From assembly GCF_034111725.1 (NCBI RefSeq), contig NZ_JAWUWR010000081.1, forward strand, positions 79,023 to 143,022: a stretch of 64,000 bases of DNA. The letters are read 5' to 3'. This document shows, in pieces, positions 44,150 through 52,627 of the stretch (position 1 is its first letter; every line of letters begins with the position of its first letter). The stretch is from Thalassolituus sp034111725 (GTDB taxonomy: Bacteria; Pseudomonadota; Gammaproteobacteria; Pseudomonadales; Oceanobacteraceae). The position numbers and the translations under genes are program-made. A model generated the notes under the pieces. That model was given only the letters and a program-made list of their open reading frames with translations, searched no databases and was not told where the DNA came from.

Positions 44150-45166
44150 ATGTCGTTTCTCTCACGTATTGCAATAGTTATTGCTGCGCTTGCTTCAGTA
44201 TCTGGCTGCAGCATCATTTATAAATCCACCGGTTGGGTGGTTTACGACTTAACTGATCGGCACATTACACCTTACACAATGACCGTTGACGACGTTGGTG
44301 TAGCTTGCTCTACAACCCAAGGTCTGCAACCGATGGTGATGGCGTTTACTCGGGTGACATCAACTCCTGATCGTGCTTCTCTGATGATGAACATGATGGC
44401 TGGCTCATGCGCTGAAGCCGAAGCGTCAGAAGAAAGCCTTGCCTACATTCGCGCATTTAAAGCTCAAAATATTAACGAAGCTAAAGATGCTCGCATCCGT
44501 GAAAAGCGCGGTTATGCGATTGCAGCGGCTCGCCAGTACAAAGCGTATCAGAATATGGTTCATGAATTTGGAGAGCCTGGCGGTAAAAAATGCCCAAGTC
44601 TAAGCAAGAACGATCGCATTTACTGGGCTCTTGGTAACTTATCGGGCCTACAAGCTGTTATGTCCGACTTGAGAGCCCAAAGCGTTGTTAACGTTCCCAA
44701 AGACATCGCTATGAAGACCGTCCGTGGTTTGCAGTGTTTAGATAACCAAGAGTTTTGGGGTTTGCCTTTAGCCGCCCAAGCTGGATTGTGGATTTTGATG
44801 CCGGATACCGCTCCAGAAGGCGTGGACCCTTGGGTTGAAATGGCGGCAGCTGCTCGCGGTGGCTCAGACAGCGGTGTACGTTTATCTCATGCCGTTGAAG
44901 TTGTAATGGCAGATGGCTCTGGTAACCAAGAACAAGTGCGCGATGCGATTCGTCGTCATGCTGCATCTTTAAAAGTAGATGAGCCAAACCGTGATTATCA
45001 GTTATTAGATGTAGTGGCTTCTCTTCAAATACTGGCAGTATCCGATCGACTGTGGACTGAAGGAACCGGTTCTCGTACACCTGTTGGTGGCTTAGGCACT
45101 TTCTGGGATGACGAAAAGAAATCTGCGGCTCCTAGCCTAAGTATCGATGATCTTTTGGAGGATTAA
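44150..45166 (+). CDS. Lipoprotein of a TRAP-like transporter locus
   Basis: 338 residues. A lipobox ends the signal peptide (IAALASVSGC), so the mature protein is membrane-anchored. The rest is largely helical. TatT components of TRAP transporters (as in Treponema) are similar-sized helical-repeat lipoproteins beside the solute-binding protein, and the next genes are a putative solute-binding protein and a TRAP permease, so a TatT-like role is inferred from context, not from clear sequence motifs. GGGGG precedes the ATG, and the next gene starts two bases after the stop. Confidence 0.7.
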   Translation: MSFLSRIAIVIAALASVSGCSIIYKSTGWVVYDLTDRHITPYTMTVDDVGVACSTTQGLQPMVMAFTRVTSTPDRASLMMNMMAGSCAEAEASEESLAYIRAFKAQNINEAKDARIREKRGYAIAAARQYKAYQNMVHEFGEPGGKKCPSLSKNDRIYWALGNLSGLQAVMSDLRAQSVVNVPKDIAMKTVRGLQCLDNQEFWGLPLAAQAGLWILMPDTAPEGVDPWVEMAAAARGGSDSGVRLSHAVEVVMADGSGNQEQVRDAIRRHAASLKVDEPNRDYQLLDVVASLQILAVSDRLWTEGTGSRTPVGGLGTFWDDEKKSAAPSLSIDDLLED

Positions 45167-45168
45167 TA

Positions 45169-46164
45169 ATGCGTAAGCTCTTGTGTGTGGCAGCGTTAGC
45201 TGCCAGCCAACTTACATTCGCAGCAGCGGAAGAACGAAAATTTTGTATTTATGATCCACTAGGTGCCAACGGCAACTTGTATGGGTTAATGAAGGAATAC
45301 CGTGAGTTCGCTATACAGCAAAATGTAAACATTCATTTGCGTGCCTACACAGATGAAAAAATTGCTTCTGATGATTTTAAAGCAGAGCAATGTGATGCCG
45401 TTATGCTGACAGGCGCTCGTGCTCGTCCTTATAGTAAATTTGCTTCTACTATCGAAGCGATTGGTGCAGTACCTACCACTAGTGTTATGAAAAATTTGGT
45501 TAATACCATTTCCCAGCCTGGTGCTGCGAAATATATGGTAACCGGCGATCGCTATGAAGTAGGTGGTGTTATTCCGGCGGGTCCGATTTACTTGTTTTTG
45601 CGCGATCGCAGCGTAGATACCGTAGAAGAAATGTCGGGCAAGCGTATCGCTACACTCGAGTACGATGAGCCGTCTGTAAAAATGGTAAATCATATTGGAG
45701 CTTCAATCGTTCCTTCGAACTCTGCTAATTTCTCTGGCAAGTTCAACAACGGTAGTGTTGATATTGCGTATGCTCCTGCAATCGCATACTCGCCACTTGA
45801 AATGTATAAAGGTATTGGTACAGAAGGTGGCATTTTACGCTACAACCTTGCGTACTTAGATCTTCAGTTGCTTTTGCACAAAGAGCGTTTCCCCGAAGGG
45901 TTCGGTCAAAAGTCTCGACTATATGTCGCAGGCATGTTCGATAAGGCTAACGCATTCGTAACACAGGATACTGCTGGTATTCCTGAAACTACATGGATTG
46001 ATTTGCCAAAGGCAGACGTAGAAAAGTATAACGAAATGCTACGTCAGGTTCGTATCACTTTGCGGGATGAAGGTGTATACGACGCTACTATGCTAACTTT
46101 ACTGCGTAAACTCCGCTGTCGAGAAAATCCGGCTGCAGGTGAGTGCGTGGAAAATTTAGAATAA
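45169..46164 (+). CDS. Putative periplasmic solute-binding protein
   Basis: 331 residues with signal peptide (RKLLCVAALAASQLTFAAA). The mature part has a two-lobe binding-protein character: FCIYDPLGANGNLYGLMKEY, DAVMLTGARARPYSKF, MSGKRIATLEYDEPSVKMV and GSVDIAYAPAIAYSP. It sits between the lipoprotein and the TRAP permease, so it likely feeds that transporter. It resembles an uncharacterised TRAP-associated binding-protein group (DUF6091, from memory). The ligand is unknown. A GGAGG site is seven bases upstream. Confidence 0.78.
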   Translation: MRKLLCVAALAASQLTFAAAEERKFCIYDPLGANGNLYGLMKEYREFAIQQNVNIHLRAYTDEKIASDDFKAEQCDAVMLTGARARPYSKFASTIEAIGAVPTTSVMKNLVNTISQPGAAKYMVTGDRYEVGGVIPAGPIYLFLRDRSVDTVEEMSGKRIATLEYDEPSVKMVNHIGASIVPSNSANFSGKFNNGSVDIAYAPAIAYSPLEMYKGIGTEGGILRYNLAYLDLQLLLHKERFPEGFGQKSRLYVAGMFDKANAFVTQDTAGIPETTWIDLPKADVEKYNEMLRQVRITLRDEGVYDATMLTLLRKLRCRENPAAGECVENLE

Positions 46165-46230
46165 AAAGTTAATCCTTACAAGTGCTCTTAAAGCAGCCGC
46201 AGAAGTTGCGAGTGTACAGAAGTTAGGGAT

Positions 46231-46263
46231 AAGAACCGAAGCCGGCAGGCTTCGGTTCTTTTT
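46231..46263 (+). terminator. Strong hairpin terminator/attenuator before TRAP permease
   Basis: Perfect 13 bp stem AAGAACCGAAGCC / GGCTTCGGTTCTT with GGCA loop and five Ts. It lies 22 bases before the permease ATG, so it should reduce read-through and set lower permease expression relative to the binding protein. Confidence 0.9.
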
Positions 46264-46284
46264 AATCATCTAGAGGTATATTTC

Positions 46285-48399
46285 ATGGAGCAAACAGTGC
46301 GTGTGGGGCACCGCACGGCGTACGAATGGCTCGCCGCTTTACCTGCCTTTTTGGTATTGGTTTTTGTAGTGATCCTCAATACAAGTCATACGATGCATGC
46401 GCAGCTTTTACAGCTAGGTGAAGGCGTCTGGGACGGATATTTTACACTGCGTCACGACCCTGTGAACCCAGACTGTAATCCCAATATTGATGTTGAGCTT
46501 GAGCTTAATAAAATTATTCAACAACGTGCATCTGCACCTCAAGATGATTTCGATTTATTTGAGCCGGATCCAATCAATCCTGCTTTGATGCGTCAGTCCT
46601 TGCTTGCGGCTCAAGATCAGTGTCGTCTTAAAGTTGAGCAATTTGAAGCAACCGATGGGCGTATTACTCCAGCAGTAAAACTGTTCCGTACCGTTGAACT
46701 AGGTGTAGCCCGTTTTGGTGAAATGGGTTTGAGTGCTCAGCGCATTATGCTTGCTGTATTGGTACTCATTTGTGGCTTGACGGCTTTATTCCGTCGTCAT
46801 CACATAGCGCTGCGCCCTATGATAACCGTAATGGATTATCGGGTAGCATCCGGTGCACAGTTAATTGCAGCAACGATTTTATTCTATTCCGTTTATAGTT
46901 TCAAAAATGTGGCCTTCTCGGCTGGCATTGCAGTCACCACTGAACACGGTATCTTGCATTGGTTATGGATCGTGGGCTTCGGCGTCATTCTGCTTTTGAG
47001 TTTGTTCCAATTCATATTCGTACCTAAGACAGCTAAACCAGGCGGGAGTTTCCTCAAAGCACAGTTGGCGGTTCCGCTATACGCAACTATGTGTATTATT
47101 TCCGGTACTTACTTTATCTCTGCTGGTCATAGTGCAGGTATTGGTATTTATCTAAACCAAATGATGGAGCTGTCACAACTATTCTTGAACGTTGGTTTAT
47201 ATGTTTGGATTGGTATGTTGCTAAAGCGTACCGAGTTGGCCGGCAAAGTATTTAATATTTTCCGTCCATTCAAATTGCCGCCAGAAATGTTAGCGGTTGC
47301 TGTTGTTGCACTAGCTGCAATTCCTACTGCTTATACTGGTGGTTCTGGTATTTTCGTTATTGCCGTTGGTGGTTTGATCTACGCTGAAATGCGTCGTGCC
47401 GGTGCTCGTCGTCAGCTAGCGCTTGCGGCTACTGCGATGTCTGGTTCGCTAGGTGTTGTATTACGTCCATGTTTACTTGTTGTGATTGTTGCAGCATTGA
47501 ACAATGAAGTAACAACCGACCAATTGTTCGGATGGGGCGTAAAAGTCTTTTTCTTAACAACTGCACTGTTTGCGATGATGGCGCTAATTACTCGCCAGGG
47601 TCCTCTGCGTCTAGACCCGCCAGAAAACGTTTGGCCAGAATTTAAAGCAGCTCTTAAGCCACTGTTCCCATATGTCATTTTAGTTGGTGTAACCTTGGTA
47701 GTTTACGCCTTATTGCTAAATGCTTACTTAGATGAATTCTCTGCCCCCATCATTTTGCCGGTACTACTACTGGTTATCTTGATTTATGAGCGTTTAACTC
47801 AAGAGAAGACTGGCCGCGAAAATCTAAATATTGATTACCTTGAAAAGCGTCTAGTAGATTCTTGGGATGATGTTCGTAAAGGTAACGACTCTATTGAGAA
47901 GACGATTCGTGAAGCAACAACAGAAACGACAGGACATATTGGTGCTCTGTTAATGTTGATGGGTATGTCGATCAGTATTGGCGGTGTAATTGAGCGCGTT
48001 GAGCTCATGTCTATGGTTCCTACTGAGTTTGGATCTATCTGGGTTGCTATGACCTTACTTGTTGCCATTCTTGTTGTGATTGGCATGATTATGGACCCAT
48101 ATGGTGCTGTAATTTTAGTGAGTGCGACCATCGCTACCATTGCATACGATAGCGGTATTGATCCGGTTCACTTCTGGATGGTTACTTTGGTGGCGTTTGA
48201 ATTAGGCTATTTGAGTCCACCGGTTGCTCTCAACCATTTACTCACAAGACAAGTTGTGGGCGAAGAGGAAGTAAGATTGTCGGCGCTGGAAGGCCACAAC
48301 TTCTGGTATCGTCATGAGAGAATTTTATTGCCTCTAGTGACGATGGCGCTGGCATTATTGGTGGTTGCTTATGTGCCATTGATGATTGGATACGACTGA
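46285..48399 (+). CDS. TRAP transporter large permease with extended N-terminal region
   Basis: 704 residues, longer than usual DctM (about 430). An N-terminal section (1-250) has one membrane helix, a soluble acidic loop, then several helices that may take the place of the small DctQ subunit, for which no separate gene is seen. The C-terminal section (about 260-704) is DctM-like: PTAYTGGSGIFVIAVGGLIYAEM, ATAMSGSLGVVLRPCLLVV, IGMIMDPYGAVILVSATI and FELGYLSPPVALNHLL. It is the inner-membrane secondary transporter fed by the upstream binding protein. Substrate unknown. Confidence 0.87.
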   Translation: MEQTVRVGHRTAYEWLAALPAFLVLVFVVILNTSHTMHAQLLQLGEGVWDGYFTLRHDPVNPDCNPNIDVELELNKIIQQRASAPQDDFDLFEPDPINPALMRQSLLAAQDQCRLKVEQFEATDGRITPAVKLFRTVELGVARFGEMGLSAQRIMLAVLVLICGLTALFRRHHIALRPMITVMDYRVASGAQLIAATILFYSVYSFKNVAFSAGIAVTTEHGILHWLWIVGFGVILLLSLFQFIFVPKTAKPGGSFLKAQLAVPLYATMCIISGTYFISAGHSAGIGIYLNQMMELSQLFLNVGLYVWIGMLLKRTELAGKVFNIFRPFKLPPEMLAVAVVALAAIPTAYTGGSGIFVIAVGGLIYAEMRRAGARRQLALAATAMSGSLGVVLRPCLLVVIVAALNNEVTTDQLFGWGVKVFFLTTALFAMMALITRQGPLRLDPPENVWPEFKAALKPLFPYVILVGVTLVVYALLLNAYLDEFSAPIILPVLLLVILIYERLTQEKTGRENLNIDYLEKRLVDSWDDVRKGNDSIEKTIREATTETTGHIGALLMLMGMSISIGGVIERVELMSMVPTEFGSIWVAMTLLVAILVVIGMIMDPYGAVILVSATIATIAYDSGIDPVHFWMVTLVAFELGYLSPPVALNHLLTRQVVGEEEVRLSALEGHNFWYRHERILLPLVTMALALLVVAYVPLMIGYD

Positions 48400-48426
48400 T
48401 TATTAACGTTGTGTCGCGATTAAAAT

Positions 48427-48451
48427 AACGGGAGCCTCGGCTCCCGTTTTT
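48427..48451 (+). terminator. Rho-independent terminator of the TRAP operon
   Basis: AACGGGAG-CCTCGG-CTCCCGTT followed by five Ts, 28 bases after the permease stop. Confidence 0.9.
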
Positions 48452-48752
48452 GTGTCCGCCAGGTACCTGAATGGCTAGTATGCAATGATGATTTTATTCG
48501 AATCGAGTAAAGCTATTCACGGTAATTAGCATGGTCTTAATTTACCGGCGAGGTAATGGGCGGAGGCTGCTCGTTCTCTACTAGGTGAGGCCAAATAAGT
48601 GCTCTCAAGGATATCTCAGTTAAGTGAGATAAACCTTAGTAGAAGTCACTCTAGGTGCAGCGCAAACTTGGGTGCTAGAAAGCTCAGAGCGATCGAACCT
48701 TTGGGGTTTTGAACACGAGTAGGTTGGTGCAGAAGCTGCTAAACGCCAGAAT
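48452..48752. other. Intergenic region, nothing recognised
   Basis: About 300 bases between the TRAP terminator and the terminator of the convergent paralogue gene. No credible ORF, RNA or repeat seen. Confidence 0.5.
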
Positions 48753-48777
48753 AAAAAAAAGGCCGCTAATAGCGGCC
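48753..48777 (-). terminator. Rho-independent terminator of the secreted-paralogue fusion gene
   Basis: On the minus strand GGCCGCT-ATT-AGCGGCC followed by eight Ts, 27 bases past the stop codon. Confidence 0.92.
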
Positions 48778-48803
48778 AAAATAATCGGTGTCCAGCTGCA
48801 GAT

Positions 48804-49523
48804 TTACTCGCGGAAACGCAGAGTAATGCTGGATCCTTCAGTTAAGCGAATATCGTTAATGAACAAGTCACCCATTGCCGGACCTTCAGCTCCTAAGACA
48901 TTGAGGTTACGGAAAGCAATCTGACCTATGCGCTTAGGTACTTGTACGCTCAAAGAGCCATCTGCGTTCAGTGTGGTACGTGGACCACTTGGATCATGAT
49001 ATTCAACATCACTAATTTCGTAATCGGTCAGTAAGTTCAAACCTGGTAGCAGGGATTCGAATGCAGCGACAACAGATGTCTCGCCAGCGTCTTGGTCGGA
49101 TACCGAACCGTTGATAATGCCAACCAACTTATCGTAATCGCCATTTTGAAGGCCTTGAGCCGTTACTTCGCCCATGGATTCTTCGTCCATAGCCTTCATA
49201 CCAATTCGCTGCCCCAGTTCCTCTTGAGAAACTACAGGTGCTTGCTCGATACTGGCGTGAGCACTAGACATAAACGGCTGTAGAGGTCCAAGCAGCATGG
49301 CGCTGATGGCAGCAATAAGACGGTAGCGAGACTGCTTCTTGAGCGCTCGCTGCAGCTGTCGATGAGTTAACCATCCTTGACGTATCATGACCTCTCCTAA
49401 TCTTAGATTGGTCTCGGACTGCAATCGCAGCGCTTCATCCAGTTGTCGTCGGTTAATCAATCCCTTCTCTATCAGAAGAAGACCCAATCGAGACTTTTGC
49501 TGAACTTCTTGACGCTTTTGCAT
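48804..49523 (-). CDS. MshEN-like region fused to a secreted paralogue domain
   Basis: 239 residues. Residues 1-70 contain two helical units, RLGLLLIEKGLINRRQLDEAL and RLGEVMIRQGWLTHRQLQRAL, matching the paired loops of the MshEN/GspE N-terminal domain, which binds c-di-GMP in some ATPases. A hydrophobic helix (about 73-95) follows. The remainder aligns with the secreted protein at 24481-25011 (LTDYEI, EYHDP, PKRIGQIAF, GDLFINDI). So a cytoplasmic regulatory module appears joined through a membrane segment to an exported domain. Function unknown; surface assembly or type II/IV secretion is a speculation. Confidence 0.72.
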   Translation of the reverse strand: MQKRQEVQQKSRLGLLLIEKGLINRRQLDEALRLQSETNLRLGEVMIRQGWLTHRQLQRALKKQSRYRLIAAISAMLLGPLQPFMSSAHASIEQAPVVSQEELGQRIGMKAMDEESMGEVTAQGLQNGDYDKLVGIINGSVSDQDAGETSVVAAFESLLPGLNLLTDYEISDVEYHDPSGPRTTLNADGSLSVQVPKRIGQIAFRNLNVLGAEGPAMGDLFINDIRLTEGSSITLRFRE

Positions 49524-49944
49524 AATTGCAGACCTTTTGTTTTTTTAATCGATGCGTAACTGCTGTAGTAATCCTGCACCAAGGTCTGGGGCGCAACAAC
49601 GCAGATTCATTGACACATCGGCCTATTACACTGTAACAACCCCTTAACTTCCTGATTTATTTATAGAATCACAGGAAATGCTATTTTTGTAATGAGTTGT
49701 AACTGTGTATGTGAGCGATTATACGGAGCGTGTTTTTCTAACGATTCCCCACAACGAGCCAAACAAGGGATATTGCTCGAATTGATGTAGACCCTTGCCG
49801 GTTTTCTGTCGGTCTTGTCGTTAACCGTCTTATGATCTTGTACAGAATTTTAAGATTCACCCTTGTTACTTATCCCCCGCGCCCATATCACCTATAATGC
49901 GGACACAAATTTTTAACCTATCTACATTTTGGAGGCTCATCGCT
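49524..49944. promoter_or_regulatory. Divergent promoter region of trxB
   Basis: About 420 bases. A perfect -10 TATAAT (49893-49898) lies 46 bases before the trxB ATG, but the -35 (TTATCC at 49870-49875) is poor, so an activator may be used. The remainder shows nothing definite. Confidence 0.5.
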
Positions 49945-50901
49945 ATGAGCAATGCACGTCACGTAAAACTGCTGATTTTGGGGTCAGGCCCTGCAGGCTA
50001 CACCGCAGCGGTATATGCAGCTCGCGCCAACCTAAACCCGGTGATGATCACTGGTATGCAGATGGGCGGCCAGTTAACGACCACAACCGAGGTCGACAAC
50101 TGGCCAGGCGATGCTATGGGCGTGCAAGGACCAGAGTTGATGGAACGTATGAAAGCTCATGCAGAGCGCTTCGAAACGGAAATTATTTTCGATCAAGTCT
50201 CTTCGGTCGATGTATCTAAGCGTCCATTTACACTAAAAGGTGATACTGGCGTTTACACCTGTGATGCCTTGATCATCGCTACTGGTGCTAGCGCTAAATA
50301 TCTAGGTTTAGAAAGTGAAGAAGCATTCAAAGGTAAGGGTGTTTCCGCTTGCGCTACCTGTGATGGTTTCTTTTATCGTAATAAGCGCGTTGCTGTTATT
50401 GGTGGTGGTAATACCGCAGTAGAAGAAGCGCTCTATCTATCGAATATTGCTAAAGAAGTCGTGGTGGTTCATCGTCGTGAAGGCTTCCGTAGTGAGAAGA
50501 TTCTTGCTGACAAACTGATGGAAAAAGCCACTAACGGTAATGTCACAATCGAATGGAATAGCGAGCTTGATGAAGTCCTAGGCGATGATATGGGCGTCAC
50601 AGGTATGCGGCTTCGTAATCGCGTAACGGGCGAGAATAAAGATGTCGAGCTAGAAGGTATCTTCATTGCCATAGGTCACCAGCCTAACACCGCTATCTTC
50701 GAAGGCCAGTTAGAAATGAAAGACGGTTATATCGTGGTTGAAAGCGGTTCTAACGGCAATGCGACGCAAACCAGCGTTAAAGGTGTGTTTGCAGCAGGTG
50801 ATGTGAGCGATCACATTTATCGTCAAGCCATTACTTCGGCTGGTACTGGTTGCATGGCTGCACTTGATGCCGAGCGTTACATCGACGATCTACCCGCTTA
50901 A
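49945..50901 (+). CDS. trxB: Thioredoxin reductase
   Basis: 318 residues from the ATG at 49945, which has GGAGG nine bases upstream; the open frame 16 codons earlier is outside the promoter logic. FAD-binding LILGSGPAGYTAAVYAARA, redox pair C136-AT-C139, NADPH-binding VIGGGNTAVEEALYL with the HRRE arginines, and the closing GVFAAGDVSDHIYRQAITSAGTG are all intact. It reduces thioredoxin with NADPH. Its last four bases overlap the convergent M48 gene. Confidence 0.97.
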   Translation: MSNARHVKLLILGSGPAGYTAAVYAARANLNPVMITGMQMGGQLTTTTEVDNWPGDAMGVQGPELMERMKAHAERFETEIIFDQVSSVDVSKRPFTLKGDTGVYTCDALIIATGASAKYLGLESEEAFKGKGVSACATCDGFFYRNKRVAVIGGGNTAVEEALYLSNIAKEVVVVHRREGFRSEKILADKLMEKATNGNVTIEWNSELDEVLGDDMGVTGMRLRNRVTGENKDVELEGIFIAIGHQPNTAIFEGQLEMKDGYIVVESGSNGNATQTSVKGVFAAGDVSDHIYRQAITSAGTGCMAALDAERYIDDLPA

Positions 50902-51734
50902 TCTTCCGTTTCTAAGCTAGCAGCTCTTCTCTTCATCCACGAGGGGAGGGGCGTTAGCTTTCCTTCAGTATCATCTTCTGCCTGTAATCTTTTTAAGCGC
51001 TCACTGGTCGCAGGATGGGTCTGCAAAGCCGATGTCCATAAGGGTAGATCTTCTTCACTTTGCATCTTGGCAAAAAACTCATCCGCACCTGCGGTATGGC
51101 CATAATAGGCACGCACTAGCTCAATTGCTTGGTTGTCGGCAGCACGTTCCATGTCACGGCTAAAGCTCATAAGCGTCAAAAGTCCGGCAGACTGACTAAG
51201 TGGACTGATTTGGTCATGAATTCCTACTGCTGACATTAACAGTCCGGTGCTCACTTGCTCTAAGAATAAAATCATCGGGTGGCGTTTCTCGACATGAGCA
51301 TACTCATGTGCGATCACCATTGCCAAAGCATTCTCTGAAGAAATGGTCTTCACTAATCCGCCGGTTATGTATAACTGTCCAGCGACCATGGCAAACGCAT
51401 TTGGGGTATCTTCTTCGGGAAGCCAATGCACAGTAACAGGAAGGGGTTGAGGCTGACTTGCGCTCAATTGATTGGCCAGATCTTGCAGATACGCTTGTTG
51501 TTGTTTTTGCTGTTCGTTTAATTTGGGTGCGGCTATGCCTGCAATCGAAGGTTCCCATTCAAAGGGGATTCTTGGAGCAAGCCAAAAAGCAGTCCACGCA
51601 ATTAGATAAATAGTTGCGGTCAATAGCGCGCAAAGAGAACCCGCCAAAATTAAGAAGTCTTTGAGTGGATGCTCATAAGAATTATTAATCTCATCGGGTA
51701 ATACAGGATTTTCGCTAGGAAGATTAGAGCTCAC
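50898..51734 (-). CDS. M48-family membrane metallopeptidase
   Basis: 278 residues from a GTG at 51734 that overlaps the upstream stop by four bases. One N-terminal transmembrane helix (about 27-52), then a zinc peptidase domain with HEYAH (HExxH) in MVIAHEYAHVEKRHP and the third-ligand region SRDMERAADNQAIEL. Related to HtpX/LoiP/BepA-type M48 enzymes acting at the membrane or in envelope quality control. It is third in an operon with two YbjQ-like genes. Confidence 0.87.
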   Translation of the reverse strand: MSSNLPSENPVLPDEINNSYEHPLKDFLILAGSLCALLTATIYLIAWTAFWLAPRIPFEWEPSIAGIAAPKLNEQQKQQQAYLQDLANQLSASQPQPLPVTVHWLPEEDTPNAFAMVAGQLYITGGLVKTISSENALAMVIAHEYAHVEKRHPMILFLEQVSTGLLMSAVGIHDQISPLSQSAGLLTLMSFSRDMERAADNQAIELVRAYYGHTAGADEFFAKMQSEEDLPLWTSALQTHPATSERLKRLQAEDDTEGKLTPLPSWMKRRAASLETED

Positions 51735-52183
51735 CGAGGAGCTCTCGGAATCATAGCTGTGCCGTAGGCAAGTACTTCCACCGAGCCAATCGATTTTCCG
51801 GCTTGCTCGCCGATACGGCTGGTTTCGTATTTCACATTCAATACCGCTTGAGCGCCCACTTTCTTGGCCTCTTCTTGCATACGTATGGTTGCTTCTCGGC
51901 GCGCTCGATCCAATAGGGATTCATAGGCACCAACGCGGCCGCCAAAAACGTTTCTCAAGGCCGCAGCAATGGTCTTAAAGTAATCGACCGAAATGACCAC
52001 GCTGCCTGTGACTAGCGTACTACCGTGTTGTAAGTATTCCGGAGGAGGTAAGCGCATGGGAATAACAAGAATACGGCGTAGCGCCTTTTCTCGCTCATGA
52101 ATACGGCGGTAGTGGCGAGCTTCGGCCCAACGGCCAAAACCGTAGCCAAGCGCCAATAGCACCAGAAAAATCACCAATTGCAT
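51731..52183 (-). CDS. YbjQ/UPF0145-domain protein with N-terminal membrane helix
   Basis: 150 residues. A hydrophobic N-terminus (LVIFLVLLALGYGFGRW) anchors a YbjQ-like domain: LVTGSVVISVDYFKTIAAALRNVFGGRVGAYESLLDRARREA and GAQAVLNVKYETS. The family forms pentameric beta-alpha assemblies and is labelled putative heavy-metal-binding, without proof. It overlaps ybjQ by one base and the M48 gene by four, so the three are one operon. Confidence 0.82.
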   Translation of the reverse strand: MQLVIFLVLLALGYGFGRWAEARHYRRIHEREKALRRILVIPMRLPPPEYLQHGSTLVTGSVVISVDYFKTIAAALRNVFGGRVGAYESLLDRARREATIRMQEEAKKVGAQAVLNVKYETSRIGEQAGKSIGSVEVLAYGTAMIPRAPR

Positions 52184-52503
52184 TAGCGATCCTCCAATAT
52201 AACCGCCGTGCCATAAACGAAAATTTCCGAAGCACCTGCGGCAATCGACGACGTAGAAAAGCGCACGTTTACAACCGCATTGGCACCGAGTGCTTGTGCT
52301 TGTTCCTCCAAGCGCTTGAGCGACTCATCCCGAGATTCCGACAGCAGTTCTGTATAACCTTTAAGCTCTCCGCCAAAAATATTTTTGAAGCTCGCCATGA
52401 TATCGCGGCCAACGTGTTTTGCCCGAACCGTACTACCTTGCACCATGCCTAGATGGCGAACGATGCGTTTACCGGGTACGACTTCCATATTGCTGATCAG
52501 CAT
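52183..52503 (-). CDS. ybjQ: YbjQ-family (UPF0145) protein
   Basis: 106 residues: GKRIVRHLGMVQGSTVRAKHVGRDIMASFKNIFGGELKGYTELLSESRDEAL-type core and NAVVNVRFSTSSI are typical of YbjQ. A soluble paralogue of the following gene, first in the ybjQ-ybjQ2-M48 operon. Function unknown. Confidence 0.88.
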   Translation of the reverse strand: MLISNMEVVPGKRIVRHLGMVQGSTVRAKHVGRDIMASFKNIFGGELKGYTELLSESRDESLKRLEEQAQALGANAVVNVRFSTSSIAAGASEIFVYGTAVILEDR

Positions 52504-52567
52504 GATTAATCCCTAAAAGCGTTAATTTAAGTCATCAAAGGTGCTTTATCATAACGGTCTTTGGTGC

Positions 52568-52598
52568 AAAAAAAAGCCCCGTATGAAACGGGGCTTTT
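52568..52598 (-). terminator. Rho-independent terminator of fadE
   Basis: On the minus strand AAGCCCCGT...ACGGGGCTT is followed by a nine-T run, 34 bases after the fadE stop. Confidence 0.92.
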
Positions 52599-52627
52599 AC
52601 GTTACTAACACGAGTTAGAAAGGGATG

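Noticed and set aside
43894..44223. 109-codon plus-strand ORF before the lipoprotein gene
   Set aside because: It overlaps the lipoprotein start, is rich in Cys/Trp in a way typical of untranslated frames, and has no ribosome-binding site.
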